A DNA stretch of 64,000 nt from Thalassotalea mangrovi (GCF_005116735.1 NZ_SWDB01000009.1:166327-230326); one strand, 5' to 3'. Positions 22,681 through 35,494 are shown, counted from the stretch's first letter. Notes: generated from the letters alone by a model not told the origin. A program made the numbers and translations.

Positions 22681-23124
22681 TTATAACTGATCCAAATGAT
22701 CGCGAATCCATTGTTCGGCGATCACTTCTGGATCTATATCCTCATCCATATCGATACATAAAAGCTCGATTATTTCACTGCAGTCTTTATCTAACATGTT
22801 GTTTCTTATGTTTTTTCCTGCCATGCAAAAGGTGTCGTAATTACTATCACCTACGGCGATCACTAAAAAATTGAGATCGCTCATTGGTTGATCATATGCA
22901 CAGAGATCTTCGACAAAGCTTTCAATGTTTTCCGGGTAATCGCCTGCACCATGTGTGGATGTACAGATAATCCAGGTTTGTTGTTTCTGTCTGATTTTTG
23001 AAAATTTCGGTTGAAAGTGCAGTTCACAGTGGTGATTTGCGGATGTTAAAGCGGACTCTACGGCTTCAGCAATGTATTCCGTTCCGCCGAGCATACTACC
23101 GACGATGATTTGAAATGATGACAT
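22681..23124 (-). CDS. mioC: MioC-like flavodoxin
   Basis: 147 residues from the ATG at 23122-23124, the same length as E. coli MioC. A longer frame reaches 23265, but it would run through a hairpin repeat (23157-23217) and lacks family similarity there. The FMN-binding motif is GSMLGGTEY (near the N-terminus); TSTHGAGDYPEN and GDSNYDTFC bind the flavin ring. MioC is a short-chain flavodoxin; in E. coli its transcription passes through oriC. Here too it is transcribed toward oriC, and its stop codon touches the origin. Confidence 0.92.
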   Translation of the reverse strand: MSSFQIIVGSMLGGTEYIAEAVESALTSANHHCELHFQPKFSKIRQKQQTWIICTSTHGAGDYPENIESFVEDLCAYDQPMSDLNFLVIAVGDSNYDTFCMAGKNIRNNMLDKDCSEIIELLCIDMDEDIDPEVIAEQWIRDHLDQL

Positions 23125-23156
23125 ATGGGAACTCGGTTGGTTGAATTTTGCTACGA

Positions 23157-23217
23157 GCTTTAAGCTATAAGCTGTAAGCGGTAAGTAGTTTATCGCTTGT
23201 GGCTTGTAGTATGAAGC
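23157..23217. repeat. Long imperfect hairpin made of TAAGC-like units
   Basis: Left arm 23157-23180 (repeating AAGCTATAAGCTGTAAGCG-type units) and right arm 23194-23217 (CGCTTGTGGCTTGTAGT-type) are imperfect inverted complements over 24 bp with a 13-bp AT-rich loop. It lies just upstream of mioC. Confidence 0.65.
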
Positions 23218-23390
23218 TAGTGTGTTAATTTCGCTATCCTGCCACGTTTGTAGGCTATTGACCAAGCAATAACGACGATGTACCCGGTATTATGTGGTTT
23301 TCGGAAGTGGCTTGGGACGTTTCTGGTATTAGCCGGTTGCTAAAAGCGTGACTCCAGGACATTGTTTAAAGATACTGCACAAAATAAATG

Positions 23391-23660
23391 TCATTCCGTG
23401 ATACAGCACTGGATCTAAAGCTTAGATTAAAGTTGGTAGATAAATGAAGGCTCAGCAAGAGGAGGGAGATCCCGGCCTCGGCCAGGATGATTCGGCACCC
23501 ACACTGTCTTGAGATCCCGTTTTTCAACAGGATGACGCAAAAAGTAAGGGTCATTCCGTGATACTGCACGGAATCTAAGGTTTAGATTTAAGTGGGTAGA
23601 TAAATAAAGGCTCAGTAAGAGAAGGAAGATCCCGGCCTCCGCCGGGATGACTCGGCACCC
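23391..23660. repeat. 110-bp direct repeat pair with hairpin modules
   Basis: Copies at 23391-23500 and 23551-23660 (period 160). Each starts with a TCATTCC hairpin: ATTCCGTG / CACTGGAT in the first (imperfect) and ATTCCGTG / CACGGAAT in the second (23553-23560 with 23567-23574). Each contains a GATCCCGGC hairpin, perfect in the second copy: ATCCCGGC-CTCC-GCCGGGAT (23629-23648). A third partial GATCCCG hairpin lies between them (about 23511-23535). The first module is the same as that inside family B. The rest of 23218-23390 shows nothing recognisable. Confidence 0.82.
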
Positions 23661-23683
23661 TACCTGACGGGGCGGGAGCCTCG

Positions 23684-25063
23684 TCACTTACCAATACAGA
23701 ATGAAGAGAATATTTGGCCAAGCAGATCGTCACTGGTAAATTCACCGGTGATCTCGTTCAACGCTTGCTGGGTAATGCGCAACTCTTCGGCGAGAATCTC
23801 GCCGGCCATAAAGGATAAAAGCTGCTCCTGGCCAGTTAACAGATGGTGCTGGGCGGATTCCAGTGCCTGAATATGACGGCGGCGTGCCATAAAGCCGCCT
23901 TCGGCATTACCTTCATAACCCATGCATTGTTTCAGGTGATCCGTTAATGCTGTCATACCGTCACCAGTTTTCGCCGAAAGGGTTATGGTAGGTTTGTCAT
24001 GGGATAACTTAAAACCACAGCTTTGACCACTGATGTCAGCTTTATTACGGATGATGGTTAATCCCATGTTATCTGGTAATTGATTAAAGAAATCTGGCCA
24101 AAATTCAGTGGGATCAACACGATCATCCTGCTGTGAATCGATCATCAGTAATACCCGATCAGCCTGTTTAATTTCTTTCCAGGCTCGTTCAATACCAATT
24201 TGTTCAACTTTGTCCGGGCTTTCCCTAAGTCCGGCTGTATCGATAATATGGAGCGGCATACCATCAATATGGATTTGTTCAGACAGCACATCCCGGGTGG
24301 TACCTTCTATATCGGTGACGATGGCTGATTCGCGGCCGCTAAGCGCATTCAGTAAGCTTGATTTACCCGCATTGGGGCGACCGGCAATCACAACCCGCAT
24401 ACCTTCGCGGATAATGGCACCTTGCTGGGCCTTAGCAAGTACGTCAGCAACCTGTTCTATTAGCCCGTTCAGTGATGAACTGACCTTTTCGTCGGCAAGA
24501 AAGTCTATTTCTTCTTCGGGAAAATCGATAGCCGCTTCCACGTACATCCGTAAATGAATCACATCATCAACTAACTGATGAACGAGTTTGGAAAAATCCC
24601 CCTGCAAAGAGTGTAGGGCGGCTCTTGCTGCCTGCTCTGAGCTTGAGTTAATTAAATCAGCAATGGCTTCAGCCTGAGTTAAATCCAGCTTATCGTTTAA
24701 AAATGCCTGTTCAGAAAACTCACCGGGTTTGGCCATGCGTATATTATCCAGGCTGACAATGTGTTTTAGCAGCATGTCGAGGATAACCGGGCCGCCATGT
24801 CCCTGTAGCTCCAGCACATCTTCACCGGTAAAAGAGTTGGGGCCTTTAAAGAATAAGGCTATGCCCTGATCGATAACCTCCTGGTCCTGATCATAAAATG
24901 ATAAGTATTCGGCATAACGGGTTTTCGGTATTTTGCCTAACAGCTTTTCTGCGGCACGACTGGCTAATGGGCCGGATACTCGAATGATACCGACACCCCC
25001 GCGACCGGGAGGCGTTGCCTGGGCGGCAATGGTTTCGGTATTGCTTAAACTCTTTTCGGACAT
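23684..25063 (-). CDS. mnmE: tRNA modification GTPase MnmE
   Basis: 459 residues. The N-terminal formyl-THF-binding domain begins [20 protein letters not shown]. The G domain carries [14 protein letters not shown] (G1), DTAGLRE (G3) and RNKAD (G4). The C-terminus is FCIGK with the conserved cysteine. It works with MnmG. A terminator separates it from yidC upstream, so it should have its own promoter between 25064 and 25184. Confidence 0.98.
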   Translation of the reverse strand: MSEKSLSNTETIAAQATPPGRGGVGIIRVSGPLASRAAEKLLGKIPKTRYAEYLSFYDQDQEVIDQGIALFFKGPNSFTGEDVLELQGHGGPVILDMLLKHIVSLDNIRMAKPGEFSEQAFLNDKLDLTQAEAIADLINSSSEQAARAALHSLQGDFSKLVHQLVDDVIHLRMYVEAAIDFPEEEIDFLADEKVSSSLNGLIEQVADVLAKAQQGAIIREGMRVVIAGRPNAGKSSLLNALSGRESAIVTDIEGTTRDVLSEQIHIDGMPLHIIDTAGLRESPDKVEQIGIERAWKEIKQADRVLLMIDSQQDDRVDPTEFWPDFFNQLPDNMGLTIIRNKADISGQSCGFKLSHDKPTITLSAKTGDGMTALTDHLKQCMGYEGNAEGGFMARRRHIQALESAQHHLLTGQEQLLSFMAGEILAEELRITQQALNEITGEFTSDDLLGQIFSSFCIGK

Positions 25064-25184
25064 AAACTGACGTTAACTCATTTAATTATGGGATGAATTA
25101 TAAACGAGTTACCGGCCTTGAGTAAGCATAAAGCGGGAAATTGGATAAGGCTTAATAGGTTAACGTAAATTTTCCATGGCTGAT

Positions 25185-25212
25185 AAAAAAGGCCTGCAAT
25201 TGCAGGCCTCTT
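25185..25212 (-). terminator. Intrinsic terminator of the rpmH-rnpA-yidD-yidC operon
   Basis: Perfect stem GGCCTGCAA / TTGCAGGCC (25191-25208), followed on the minus strand by TTTTTT. It lies 20 bp after the yidC stop. Confidence 0.88.
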
Positions 25213-25231
25213 ATTAAAAAGTAGAAAAGTA

Positions 25232-26878
25232 TTACTTCTTCACGGCCTTCGCCTTACCTTGCTCTTCCGCCTTTTCAATCGAACGGAAGATAATCAGCAT
25301 CTGGATGATGGTAATTACGTTAGAAACTAACCAGTAAAGTACCAACCCTGAAGGGAACCACAGGAAGAAGAAGGTGAAAAACACCGGCATCCACTGCATC
25401 ATTTTCTGTTGCATTGGGTCAGTTGCCATATTTGGTTGTAACTTCTGCATCAACCACATGGACGCACCCATTAATAGTGGCAGCACATAGTATGGGTCCA
25501 TGGATGACAGGTCATTAATCCATAATGCAAATGGTGCGTGACGTAATTCGACACTTTCGATAAATACCCAGTACAGCGCCAGGAAGATAGGCATCTGAAC
25601 CAATAACGGTAAACAACCGCCGGCTGGATTAACTTTTTCTTTTTTGTACAACTCCATCATTGCCTGCGACATCTTCTGGCGATCATCACCATAACGCTCT
25701 TTCAGTGCCTGCATTTTCGGTTGGATTTTGCGCATTTTCGCCATTGACGTGTACTGAGTTTTCGTCAACGGATACATCAGGGTTTTCACCACAATGGTGA
25801 TACAGATAATCGCCAGACCCCAGTTAACAACGATGCTTTGAATTTGAATCAGTAACCAGAACAGTGGTTGGCTGATAAACCATAAAATGCCGTAATCGAC
25901 GGTCAAATCCAGACCATTGGCGATTTTGGCCAGTGAATCCTGATCTTTCGGACCTACATAAAAGGTTGCCGCCAGCGTTTCAGTGCTGCCTGGCGCAACA
26001 GATACACTAGGTTGTTTAAAACCTATGACCGCCTGGCCTTTGCTGTCCAGGTAGCTAGTGTATAACTCGTTGGTAGTGCTTGGATTAGGTACCCAGGCAC
26101 TGACAAAATAATGCTGCAACATACCGACCCAGCCAGCTTTGGTCTTGGTTTTCAGGTTCGCATCTTCAATGTCATCAAACGGCAGTTTTTCATAGCGACT
26201 GTCGCTGGTAGAGTATGCCGCACCGCGATAAGTTGGCATAAACATGGAACCATCATCTTCGATGTAAGTGTCTTGCTTTAACTGGCCGTAAAGTTGCACA
26301 TTGGCAACATCTGAGCTGGTGTTCTCGATAATATACTCAACATTAACATCATAATGACCACGCTTCAGGGTAAAGCGCTTAATGTAGTTGATGCCATTGT
26401 TGTTGTAAGTTAAATCTACTGTTAGCTCATCGCCAGAAATTTGATTATTACTGTTTTCTGTCGCATATACTGCGCGCCCTTTATTGGTTGCATCACCCTG
26501 AGCACCAATCAATCCTGATTGTGCTACGTAGGTGTAACCATCGGAAGTAAGAATAGGCATCGCCTGGCCACTGCCTTGTTCGGTCTCGAACTGCAGTAGT
26601 TTCGCGGCAACAATATCACCGCCCTGGGTATCGACTTTTAGTTCCAGAACATCAGATGCCAGAGTAATAATGCCGCCTTTTTTTGTGGCATTTTCCATGG
26701 TTGGCGTTTGTTCACTGGCCTGAGGAATAAAATCAGCGCCTTCAGATGGCTGTTCAGACGGGGCAGCAGCCTCCGTTGTTACTGGTTGTTGCGGTGCATT
26801 GTCCATTTGCCACTGTTGAAACAGTAAGAAACTAACTACCAGTAATGCGATAAATAGCAAACCGCGTTGTGATTCCAT
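25232..26878 (-). CDS. yidC: Membrane protein insertase YidC
   Basis: 548 residues, the E. coli length class. The N-terminal membrane anchor (about 6-21) is followed by a large periplasmic beta domain. The C-terminal Oxa1-like core has five membrane helices with a charged hairpin (TQYTSMAKMRKIQPKMQ) and NPAGGCLPLLVQMPIFLALYWV. It inserts F0 subunits such as AtpE and other membrane proteins. The gene starts 6 bp after the yidD stop. Confidence 0.98.
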   Translation of the reverse strand: MESQRGLLFIALLVVSFLLFQQWQMDNAPQQPVTTEAAAPSEQPSEGADFIPQASEQTPTMENATKKGGIITLASDVLELKVDTQGGDIVAAKLLQFETEQGSGQAMPILTSDGYTYVAQSGLIGAQGDATNKGRAVYATENSNNQISGDELTVDLTYNNNGINYIKRFTLKRGHYDVNVEYIIENTSSDVANVQLYGQLKQDTYIEDDGSMFMPTYRGAAYSTSDSRYEKLPFDDIEDANLKTKTKAGWVGMLQHYFVSAWVPNPSTTNELYTSYLDSKGQAVIGFKQPSVSVAPGSTETLAATFYVGPKDQDSLAKIANGLDLTVDYGILWFISQPLFWLLIQIQSIVVNWGLAIICITIVVKTLMYPLTKTQYTSMAKMRKIQPKMQALKERYGDDRQKMSQAMMELYKKEKVNPAGGCLPLLVQMPIFLALYWVFIESVELRHAPFALWINDLSSMDPYYVLPLLMGASMWLMQKLQPNMATDPMQQKMMQWMPVFFTFFFLWFPSGLVLYWLVSNVITIIQMLIIFRSIEKAEEQGKAKAVKK

Positions 26879-26884
26879 AATGTG

Positions 26885-27133
26885 TTAATTCTCTTGTTTA
26901 GATTTAGGAACGGGGTCATCACCACCCGCGTGCAAAGGGTGGCATTTTAATATACGTTTAATTGCTAACCAACACCCTTTTACGACACCAAAGCGATTTA
27001 TTGCCGTTATCGCATAACTGGAACAGGTAGGATTAAAGCGACAATTGTTTCCCAACAGCGGGCTAAGCCAGCGTTGGTAAGCTTTTATTGGAGCAATGAC
27101 TAGCGTTTGTGCCGCTGATTGATTTTTCGCCAT
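26885..27133 (-). CDS. yidD: Membrane protein insertion efficiency factor YidD
   Basis: 82 residues. The conserved cysteine-rich core [16 protein letters not shown] and [14 protein letters not shown] identify the family. An N-terminal amphipathic segment is typical. It overlaps the end of rnpA by 34 bp, the usual arrangement, and translational coupling is likely. Confidence 0.95.
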   Translation of the reverse strand: MAKNQSAAQTLVIAPIKAYQRWLSPLLGNNCRFNPTCSSYAITAINRFGVVKGCWLAIKRILKCHPLHAGGDDPVPKSKQEN

Positions 27134-27456
27134 ATTTTTTCCAATTGCTGATTAATCGCTTCGTTCTCGAGTTGATCAATCCCTGACTTTACCATAACAA
27201 CCAAATCAACGGCAGGCAGTTTATGCTGATTTAAGCGAAAACTTTCCCGAACCAGACGTTTTATTCGATTTCTTTGTACAGCAAGTTTGACCCGTTTTTT
27301 AGCAATCGCCATGCCTAAACGGTTTTTATCGTCTTTATTGGAAGTAACTAATATAGTGAAATGGCTGGAGCCATATCGAGAAGGGTGGTCAAAAACCTGT
27401 TGGAAGTGACCGGGAGTCAACAGACGTGACTCCCGATTAAAGCTGTAGGTACCCAT
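27100..27456 (-). CDS. rnpA: Ribonuclease P protein component
   Basis: 118 residues. The RNR motif lies in [19 protein letters not shown] (about 60-78), with the GMAIAKKRV block before it. It binds the catalytic RNA and pre-tRNA leader. It starts 27 bp after rpmH. Confidence 0.96.
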   Translation of the reverse strand: MGTYSFNRESRLLTPGHFQQVFDHPSRYGSSHFTILVTSNKDDKNRLGMAIAKKRVKLAVQRNRIKRLVRESFRLNQHKLPAVDLVVMVKSGIDQLENEAINQQLEKIWRKINQRHKR

Positions 27457-27483
27457 GTGGGTAATAATCCTTATCGAAAAGGA

Positions 27484-27618
27484 TTAAGCGCTAAGCTTAG
27501 CACGACCTTTAGCACGACGACGTGCAATTACCGCACGACCGTTTTTAGTTGCCATGCGAGCACGGAAACCGTGGTTACGCTTACGCTTTAATACGCTAGG
27601 TTGAAATGTTCTTTTCAT
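27484..27618 (-). CDS. rpmH: 50S ribosomal protein L34
   Basis: 44 residues, very basic, beginning [20 protein letters not shown] and ending GRAKLSA. This is textbook L34. It is the first gene of the rpmH-rnpA-yidD-yidC operon and is divergent from dnaA. Confidence 0.97.
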   Translation of the reverse strand: MKRTFQPSVLKRKRNHGFRARMATKNGRAVIARRRAKGRAKLSA

Positions 27619-27692
27619 TACGCTATCCCGTTAAGTTTGTTTGCTATGCGAAAACAAACGTTTTCGAGCACTGTGTTAAAAAATGAGGCCGA

Positions 27693-27721
27693 ATTCTAAA
27701 TAGAATAGGTGATAAAGTCAA
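27693..27721 (-). promoter_or_regulatory. Predicted strong sigma-70 promoter of rpmH
   Basis: On the minus strand TTGACT (27721-27716), exactly 17 bp, then TAGAAT (27698-27693). It lies about 75 bp upstream of the rpmH start. Near-consensus elements with ideal spacing fit a ribosomal-protein gene. Confidence 0.8.
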
Positions 27722-28213
27722 CGATATTCATAAAAAGAGTTTTAAAAGGATCCTTTTTTGGATCCTTTGCCACAACATGGTTTCACTAAAGTATAGGAGT
27801 AGGTCGAAAACGGGTAAACAAGACCCTCAGGAACCGGTTTTTGATCGCTAATTCGATCCAGGTAGGATCTTTGCTTATATCAGTGCTTATGTATAAGAAA
27901 ATGGTCTTCATATCCACAGTTTTATAACAAAAGCTAATGTGCAGCACTGCTGCGGGCATTGCAACAGGGAGATTTCGCTCAGTTTTAGCGAATTATTACA
28001 GCCCAATTTACCTCTTTAAGCCAGTAAAAATGGTTGCTTAGTGAAAAAGGGGATAATTTTTTAAAATTATCCCAATGCTTATGTTGCACTTGTGGATAAG
28101 TGAGGTGATAATGGCTCGATAATTAAAAAAATTCACAGGATAATCTTGCTACCTTCTCTGTTCGTTACCCTTTAATACATCGGATTGTAGCCCTTAATTT
28201 CCAGGAGTATTGA
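27722..28213. promoter_or_regulatory. dnaA upstream region with DnaA boxes
   Basis: 595 bp separates rpmH and dnaA, and this entry covers the part upstream of the rpmH promoter. It holds an inverted repeat AAAGGATCC-TTTTTT-GGATCCTTT (27745-27768), a near-consensus DnaA box ATATCCACA (27910-27918) and a perfect box TGTGGATAA (28091-28099, minus orientation). These suggest autoregulation of dnaA, as known in E. coli. The dnaA promoter itself was not resolved. AGGAG (28203-28207) is the dnaA ribosome-binding site. Confidence 0.65.
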
Positions 28214-29578
28214 GTGGAAGATTCCCTCTGGCAAAGCTGTCTGTCGATTCTAGAAGAAGAATTACCAGCCCAACAATTTAGTATGTGGATTCGTCCATTG
28301 CAGTGTGAAGTCGCTGGCAATGTGATGACGCTGTACGCGCCTAACCGGTTTGTACTGGACTGGGTTCGCGAAAAATATCTGGGTCGGATCACTCAGTTAG
28401 TGGCCTTACAAAATCCCAATCCTCCGGAAGTGCGCTTCGATGTGGGCAGTAAGCCTGCCGTAGCCAAACGAGAAGTTGCTCCAGATGTTGCCGCTTCGAT
28501 GCGTCAAACTCGGGAAAATGATGGTGCCCCTAGCAATGTGGTTCCCAATATTCCTAAATCGACCAATGTACGCGACAAATACACCTTTGATAACTTCGTC
28601 GAAGGTAAATCGAACCAGCTGGCTCGCGCCGCTGCCTCGCAAGTCGCCGATAACCCCGGTCAGGCTTACAACCCACTGTTTATATATGGTGGTACCGGTC
28701 TAGGTAAAACTCACTTATTACATGCAGTGGGTAACGGTATTTTGATGAACAAACCGAATGCCAAAATTGCTTATATGCACTCAGAGCGGTTTGTTCAGGA
28801 TATGGTAAAAGCGCTGCAAAATAATGAAATTGAGAAATTTAAGCAGTATTACCGTAGCGTCGATGCATTGCTGATCGATGATATTCAGTTTTTTGCCAAT
28901 AAAGAACGTACTCAGGAAGAGTTTTTTCATACCTTTAACGCGTTATTAGAAGGCAACCAGCAAATCATTTTGACCAGTGATCGTTACCCTAAGGAGATCA
29001 CTGGCGTTGAAGACCGGTTAAAGTCACGCTTTGGTTGGGGGTTAACCCTGGCGATAGAACCGCCAGAATTGGAAACCCGGGTAGCTATCCTGAAACGAAA
29101 AGCTCAGGAAAGCCAAATCAATCTGGCAGATGAGGTGGCATTTTTTATCGCTAAACGTTTGCGTTCTAATGTCAGGGAGCTTGAAGGCGCCCTTAATCGG
29201 GTGATCGCTAACGCCAATTTTACCGGCCGACCAATTACCATTGATTTTGTTCGTGAAGCCTTAAGAGATTTGCTGGCATTACAGGATAAACTGGTTACCA
29301 TAGACAATATTCAGCGAACCGTAGCGGAATACTACAAAATTAAAGTTGCAGATATTCTGTCTAAACGCCGCAACCGTTCGGTGGCCAGGCCCAGGCAAAT
29401 AGCCATGGCACTGGCAAAAGAATTAACCAGCCATAGCTTGCCAGAAATTGGCGATGCCTTTGGCGGAAGGGATCATACAACGGTGTTGCATGCCTGCCGT
29501 AAAGTAAAGTCCCTTCGTGATGAAAGTCATGATATAAAAGAAGACTACTCAAATTTAATAAGAACGCTATCATCGTAG
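28214..29578 (+). CDS. dnaA: Chromosomal replication initiator DnaA
   Basis: 454 residues from a GTG start preceded by AGGAG. Domain I starts [21 protein letters not shown]. The AAA+ domain has Walker [10 protein letters not shown] (about 159) and [11 protein letters not shown] as Walker B. The C-terminal DNA-binding domain holds the signature [16 protein letters not shown] (about 416). It binds the boxes in oriC 5.5 kb away and those upstream of its own gene. It is the first gene of dnaA-dnaN-recF-gyrB. Confidence 0.98.
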   Translation: MEDSLWQSCLSILEEELPAQQFSMWIRPLQCEVAGNVMTLYAPNRFVLDWVREKYLGRITQLVALQNPNPPEVRFDVGSKPAVAKREVAPDVAASMRQTRENDGAPSNVVPNIPKSTNVRDKYTFDNFVEGKSNQLARAAASQVADNPGQAYNPLFIYGGTGLGKTHLLHAVGNGILMNKPNAKIAYMHSERFVQDMVKALQNNEIEKFKQYYRSVDALLIDDIQFFANKERTQEEFFHTFNALLEGNQQIILTSDRYPKEITGVEDRLKSRFGWGLTLAIEPPELETRVAILKRKAQESQINLADEVAFFIAKRLRSNVRELEGALNRVIANANFTGRPITIDFVREALRDLLALQDKLVTIDNIQRTVAEYYKIKVADILSKRRNRSVARPRQIAMALAKELTSHSLPEIGDAFGGRDHTTVLHACRKVKSLRDESHDIKEDYSNLIRTLSS

Positions 29579-29591
29579 CAGGGAGATCAGA

Positions 29592-30695
29592 ATGAAGTTT
29601 TCATTAAATCGAGATTTATTGCTTAAACCATTGTTATTGGTCTCCGGGGCCGTGGAACGCAAAAGTACCTTGCCTATCCTTAGTAACATCCTTCTTGAGG
29701 TAAGTGGGCAATCACTTACCTTGGTGGCTACGGATTTAGAACTTGAGATGGTAGCGCAAACCCAGGTCGATAATCAGGGGGGTGATGGTAAAGTAACCAT
29801 ACCGGCGAAAAAATTACTCGATATATGCAAAAGCCTGCCTGAACAATCCCTTATTACTTTTGAGCTACAAGACGAAAATATCATTATTCATTGTGGACGC
29901 AGCAAATATTCTTTAGCGACCCTTCCTGCTCATGACTTTCCCAACATTGAACAATGGCAGGGCGATATTGAATTTAGACTCAATAAATCGCAGCTATTAC
30001 GCTTAATCGAAAGTACGCATTTTTCGATGGCGAACCAGGATGTACGTTATTACCTGAACGGTATGTCAATTGAAACCGAGGGCAATGAAATACGCTCTGT
30101 GGCGACTGACGGTCACCGACTGGCGATTTGTAAGATTGCCGATGACAACCTACAGCTACCTACCCGACAGGTGATAGTGCCACGTAAAGGAATATTGGAA
30201 ATTATTCGCTTGCTTGATCCGGTTGATGAACCGGTGACAATTTACCTGGGTTCAAATCATATTCGTATTGTCGATACGGAGTTTTCTTTTACCTCTAAGT
30301 TAGTCGATGGCCGATTCCCGGATTATCGCCGTGTGTTGCCAAGAAATGGTGACAAGGTATTGTTGGCGCAACGGGATGAACTAAAGCAAGTGTTGTCGCG
30401 TGCATCAATCCTGTCGAATGAGAAATTTAAAGGTGTTCGATTAAACTTTGGCAGTAATGAATTAAAGATCACCGCCAATAACCCTGAGCAGGAACAGGCT
30501 GAAGAATACCTGGAAATTGAGTTTCCTTATGAGCCTCTGGAGATCGGCTTTAACGTAAGTTACATCCTCGATGTATTAAATGCGGTAAAAGAGGAAGGCA
30601 TTAAATTTACGTTATCGGATGCGAACTCCAGCGTGGTGATAGAAGGGCAAGAGTCCGGCGAAGCGCTATACGTGATTATGCCTATGCGCCTGTAA
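29592..30695 (+). CDS. dnaN: DNA polymerase III beta sliding clamp
   Basis: 367 residues, the family length. It begins MKFSLNRDLLLKPL and ends VIMPMRL, the conserved C-terminal tail of clamps. Three similar domains form half of the ring. It starts 13 bp after dnaA, and its stop overlaps the recF start (TAATG). Confidence 0.98.
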   Translation: MKFSLNRDLLLKPLLLVSGAVERKSTLPILSNILLEVSGQSLTLVATDLELEMVAQTQVDNQGGDGKVTIPAKKLLDICKSLPEQSLITFELQDENIIIHCGRSKYSLATLPAHDFPNIEQWQGDIEFRLNKSQLLRLIESTHFSMANQDVRYYLNGMSIETEGNEIRSVATDGHRLAICKIADDNLQLPTRQVIVPRKGILEIIRLLDPVDEPVTIYLGSNHIRIVDTEFSFTSKLVDGRFPDYRRVLPRNGDKVLLAQRDELKQVLSRASILSNEKFKGVRLNFGSNELKITANNPEQEQAEEYLEIEFPYEPLEIGFNVSYILDVLNAVKEEGIKFTLSDANSSVVIEGQESGEALYVIMPMRL

Positions 30696-31774
30696 TGAGT
30701 ATTCAAAAACTGTATGTCGATAATTTTCGCAATTTAACGATTCATAACAGTGAGTTTGATCCCGCTCTGAACTTTATCCTCGGCGACAACGGTAGCGGTA
30801 AAAGCAGTTTACTAGAAAGTATTTTTTTTCTCGGACATGGAAAGTCATTCCGAACAACAAAACTGGAAAACCTGGTTAATCGCGAGGCGGATAAATTTAC
30901 CGTTGCCATAAAAGATGACCGGGATTCACAACTAGGCATTAGTCGTCATAATGATGGCAAATGCACCATTAAGTTGAATGGCGCGCCCGCTTACAAATTG
31001 TCTGAGATGGCAAAGCATGTAGCGGTACAGATTATTACTCCAGAGACGTTTAAGCTGTTTTTTGGAGGGCCTAAAGAACGAAGACGTTTTGTTGATCTTG
31101 GCATGTTTCACGTGGAACATCAGTTTGCAGAGTTATGGCGTGAGTTTCGCAGAGTGCTTCTGCAGCGAAATGCCTGTTTGCGAACCGGGGTCAGGGGACA
31201 GCAATACGAGTACTGGACAGAGCTATTTGTTCAGCAATCGGAAATATTGGCGGCTTTACGTAAACAGTACGTTGTGCAACTTAGCGAAGAGCTACAACGT
31301 TGGTTGGCCATTTTGTTACCAGAGTTGTCTGAGGGAATTGCATTACAGTACAGTCGAGGCTGGGGCGAAAAGCACCAGTTAACAGAGTTGCTTCGCGATT
31401 GTGAAGACAAAGAACGCCAGTATGGCTACAGTAGCTATGGCGCACAAAAATTTGATGTGAAATTTCACTATCAAAAAATGTCCATTGATCAAGTGTTGTC
31501 TCGTGGACAGCAAAAAATGTTTTTAATGGCATTAACCGTTGCTCAGGCAACATTAATTTTTAATCAGCAGCAGGTACGGCCGATTATATTAATCGACGAC
31601 ATTGGGGCTGAGTTAGATACAGATTCAAGGCAGCGATTAGCTGCTGCTATCGAACAATTACAATGTCAGGTGTTTATCACGGCCATTGAAAAAAGTGCAC
31701 TGGAACCGATAATTCCGAAGCACAATAAATATAAAATGTTTCACGTGAAACATGGCATAATAAGCGAAGTTTAA
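30695..31774 (+). CDS. recF: DNA repair ATPase RecF
   Basis: 359 residues. Walker A is GDNGSGKSSLL (about 29-39), the signature is LSRGQQKMF, and Walker B is ILIDDIGAELD. It helps load RecA at gaps. The start codon overlaps the dnaN stop by one base. Two parS-like palindromes lie in the coding sequence and are translated as MFHVEH and MFHVKH. The second sits in a C-terminal tail after the conserved core. Confidence 0.97.
   Translation: MSIQKLYVDNFRNLTIHNSEFDPALNFILGDNGSGKSSLLESIFFLGHGKSFRTTKLENLVNREADKFTVAIKDDRDSQLGISRHNDGKCTIKLNGAPAYKLSEMAKHVAVQIITPETFKLFFGGPKERRRFVDLGMFHVEHQFAELWREFRRVLLQRNACLRTGVRGQQYEYWTELFVQQSEILAALRKQYVVQLSEELQRWLAILLPELSEGIALQYSRGWGEKHQLTELLRDCEDKERQYGYSSYGAQKFDVKFHYQKMSIDQVLSRGQQKMFLMALTVAQATLIFNQQQVRPIILIDDIGAELDTDSRQRLAAAIEQLQCQVFITAIEKSALEPIIPKHNKYKMFHVKHGIISEV
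31104..31119. other. parS-like centromere site 1 (inside recF)
   Basis: TGTTTCACGTGGAACA, one arm position away from a perfect palindrome and fitting the ParB-binding consensus TGTTNCACGTGAAACA apart from one arm base. It is about 8.5 kb from oriC, in the same region as parAB. Confidence 0.88.
31737..31752. other. parS-like centromere site 2 (inside the 3' end of recF)
   Basis: TGTTTCACGTGAAACA, a perfect 16-bp palindrome matching the ParB-binding consensus, 633 bp after site 1. Other CACGTG cores in the window lack the flanking TGTT / AACA. Confidence 0.92.
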
Positions 31775-31846
31775 ACACCGAGACGGTCGGTAATTTAAGT
31801 TCGAACACTACGAAATTCCAGAGCAGTAGCCCTGGCGATAACATAG

Positions 31847-34291
<2,445 letters not shown>

Positions 34292-34316
34292 TTGCGACTG
34301 CAAAACAGGTTAAATT

Positions 34317-34342
34317 AAAGCCCGGATTTCCGGGCTTTTTTG
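34317..34342 (+). terminator. Intrinsic terminator after gyrB
   Basis: Stem AAGCCCGG-ATTT-CCGGGCTT followed by TTTTGT, 25 bp after the gyrB stop. Confidence 0.9.
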
Positions 34343-34566
34343 TCATTACTATCATTAAACTCATTAATACGGTGAATGGTTCGAATAATTCCATCTGTCG
34401 TATAAACTGAATAAAGTTTCTTTTCTCTGCCTTATTTTACCTTTACCCCGATTATTGAACAAAAATTGTCTAGAAAAGGGCGACAGCCCTAGGCCTTTTG
34501 GTGGCATACCGTTATAATTACCGCCATTTTCAAATACTAAACGTTCTATATAGGTTTTCTGGATAC

Positions 34567-35493
34567 ATGAGCACAAGCACATTTGATATCAAAACTTTCC
34601 AGGGACTAATTCTGAAGCTTCAGGAATATTGGTCTAAACAAGGTTGCGTCATTGTACAACCGCTGGATTTGGAAGTTGGAGCAGGGACATTTCATCCCAT
34701 GACATTTTTACGCTCAATTGGTCCTGAGCCAATGAGCAGTGCTTATGTGCAACCGTGCCGTCGTCCGACCGATGGTCGTTATGGTGAAAACCCGAATCGT
34801 CTGCAGCATTATTATCAGTTCCAGGTCGTTCTAAAACCTTCTCCGAAGAATATCCAGGATTTATATCTTGGCTCTTTACAGGAATTGGGCCTGGATTTAT
34901 TAGTGCATGATATCCGTTTTGTAGAAGATAACTGGGAATCACCAACGCTGGGTGCCTGGGGGCTTGGTTGGGAAGTTTGGCTAAACGGCATGGAGATCAC
35001 CCAGTTTACCTATTTCCAACAGGTCGGTGGTTTAGAGTGTGCACCAGTTACTGGTGAAATCACGTATGGCCTTGAACGCCTGGCTATGTATATCCAAAAC
35101 GTTGACAGTATTTACGATCTGGTCTGGACCGATGGTCCTATGGGTAAAGTTTACTATCGTGATGTTTTCCATCAGAACGAAGTAGAGCAGTCCGCATACA
35201 ATTTCGAGCACGCTGATGTGGATGCGCTGTTCAATCAATTTGATGTATGTGAGCGTGAAAGTGCAAAACTGATTGAATTAGGTCTTCCTCTTCCGGCTTA
35301 TGAGCAGGTAATGAAAGCGAGCCATGCCTTTAACCTGTTAGACGCCCGTCATGCGATTTCTGTGACCGAACGCCAGCGTTATATCCTGAGAGTCCGTACA
35401 TTAGCGAAAGCTTGTGCAGAAGCTTATTACGCGGCTCGTGAAGCGCTTGGTTTCCCATTATGTAAAAATGCGCAAGCAGTGGAGGAGAAATAA
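34567..35493 (+). CDS. glyQ: Glycyl-tRNA synthetase alpha subunit
   Basis: 308 residues from the ATG at 34567; upstream in-frame codons from 34498 lack family similarity. [20 protein letters not shown] and [19 protein letters not shown] are the class II catalytic motifs. It forms an alpha2beta2 enzyme with GlyS, starting one base after the glyQ stop. Confidence 0.97.
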   Translation: MSTSTFDIKTFQGLILKLQEYWSKQGCVIVQPLDLEVGAGTFHPMTFLRSIGPEPMSSAYVQPCRRPTDGRYGENPNRLQHYYQFQVVLKPSPKNIQDLYLGSLQELGLDLLVHDIRFVEDNWESPTLGAWGLGWEVWLNGMEITQFTYFQQVGGLECAPVTGEITYGLERLAMYIQNVDSIYDLVWTDGPMGKVYYRDVFHQNEVEQSAYNFEHADVDALFNQFDVCERESAKLIELGLPLPAYEQVMKASHAFNLLDARHAISVTERQRYILRVRTLAKACAEAYYAAREALGFPLCKNAQAVEEK

Positions 35494-35494
35494 T

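Noticed and set aside
23366-23687. Two ORFs of 67 and 86 codons between mioC and mnmE
   Set aside because: Both lie inside the 110-bp direct repeats and encode the same repeated peptide; non-coding is far more likely.
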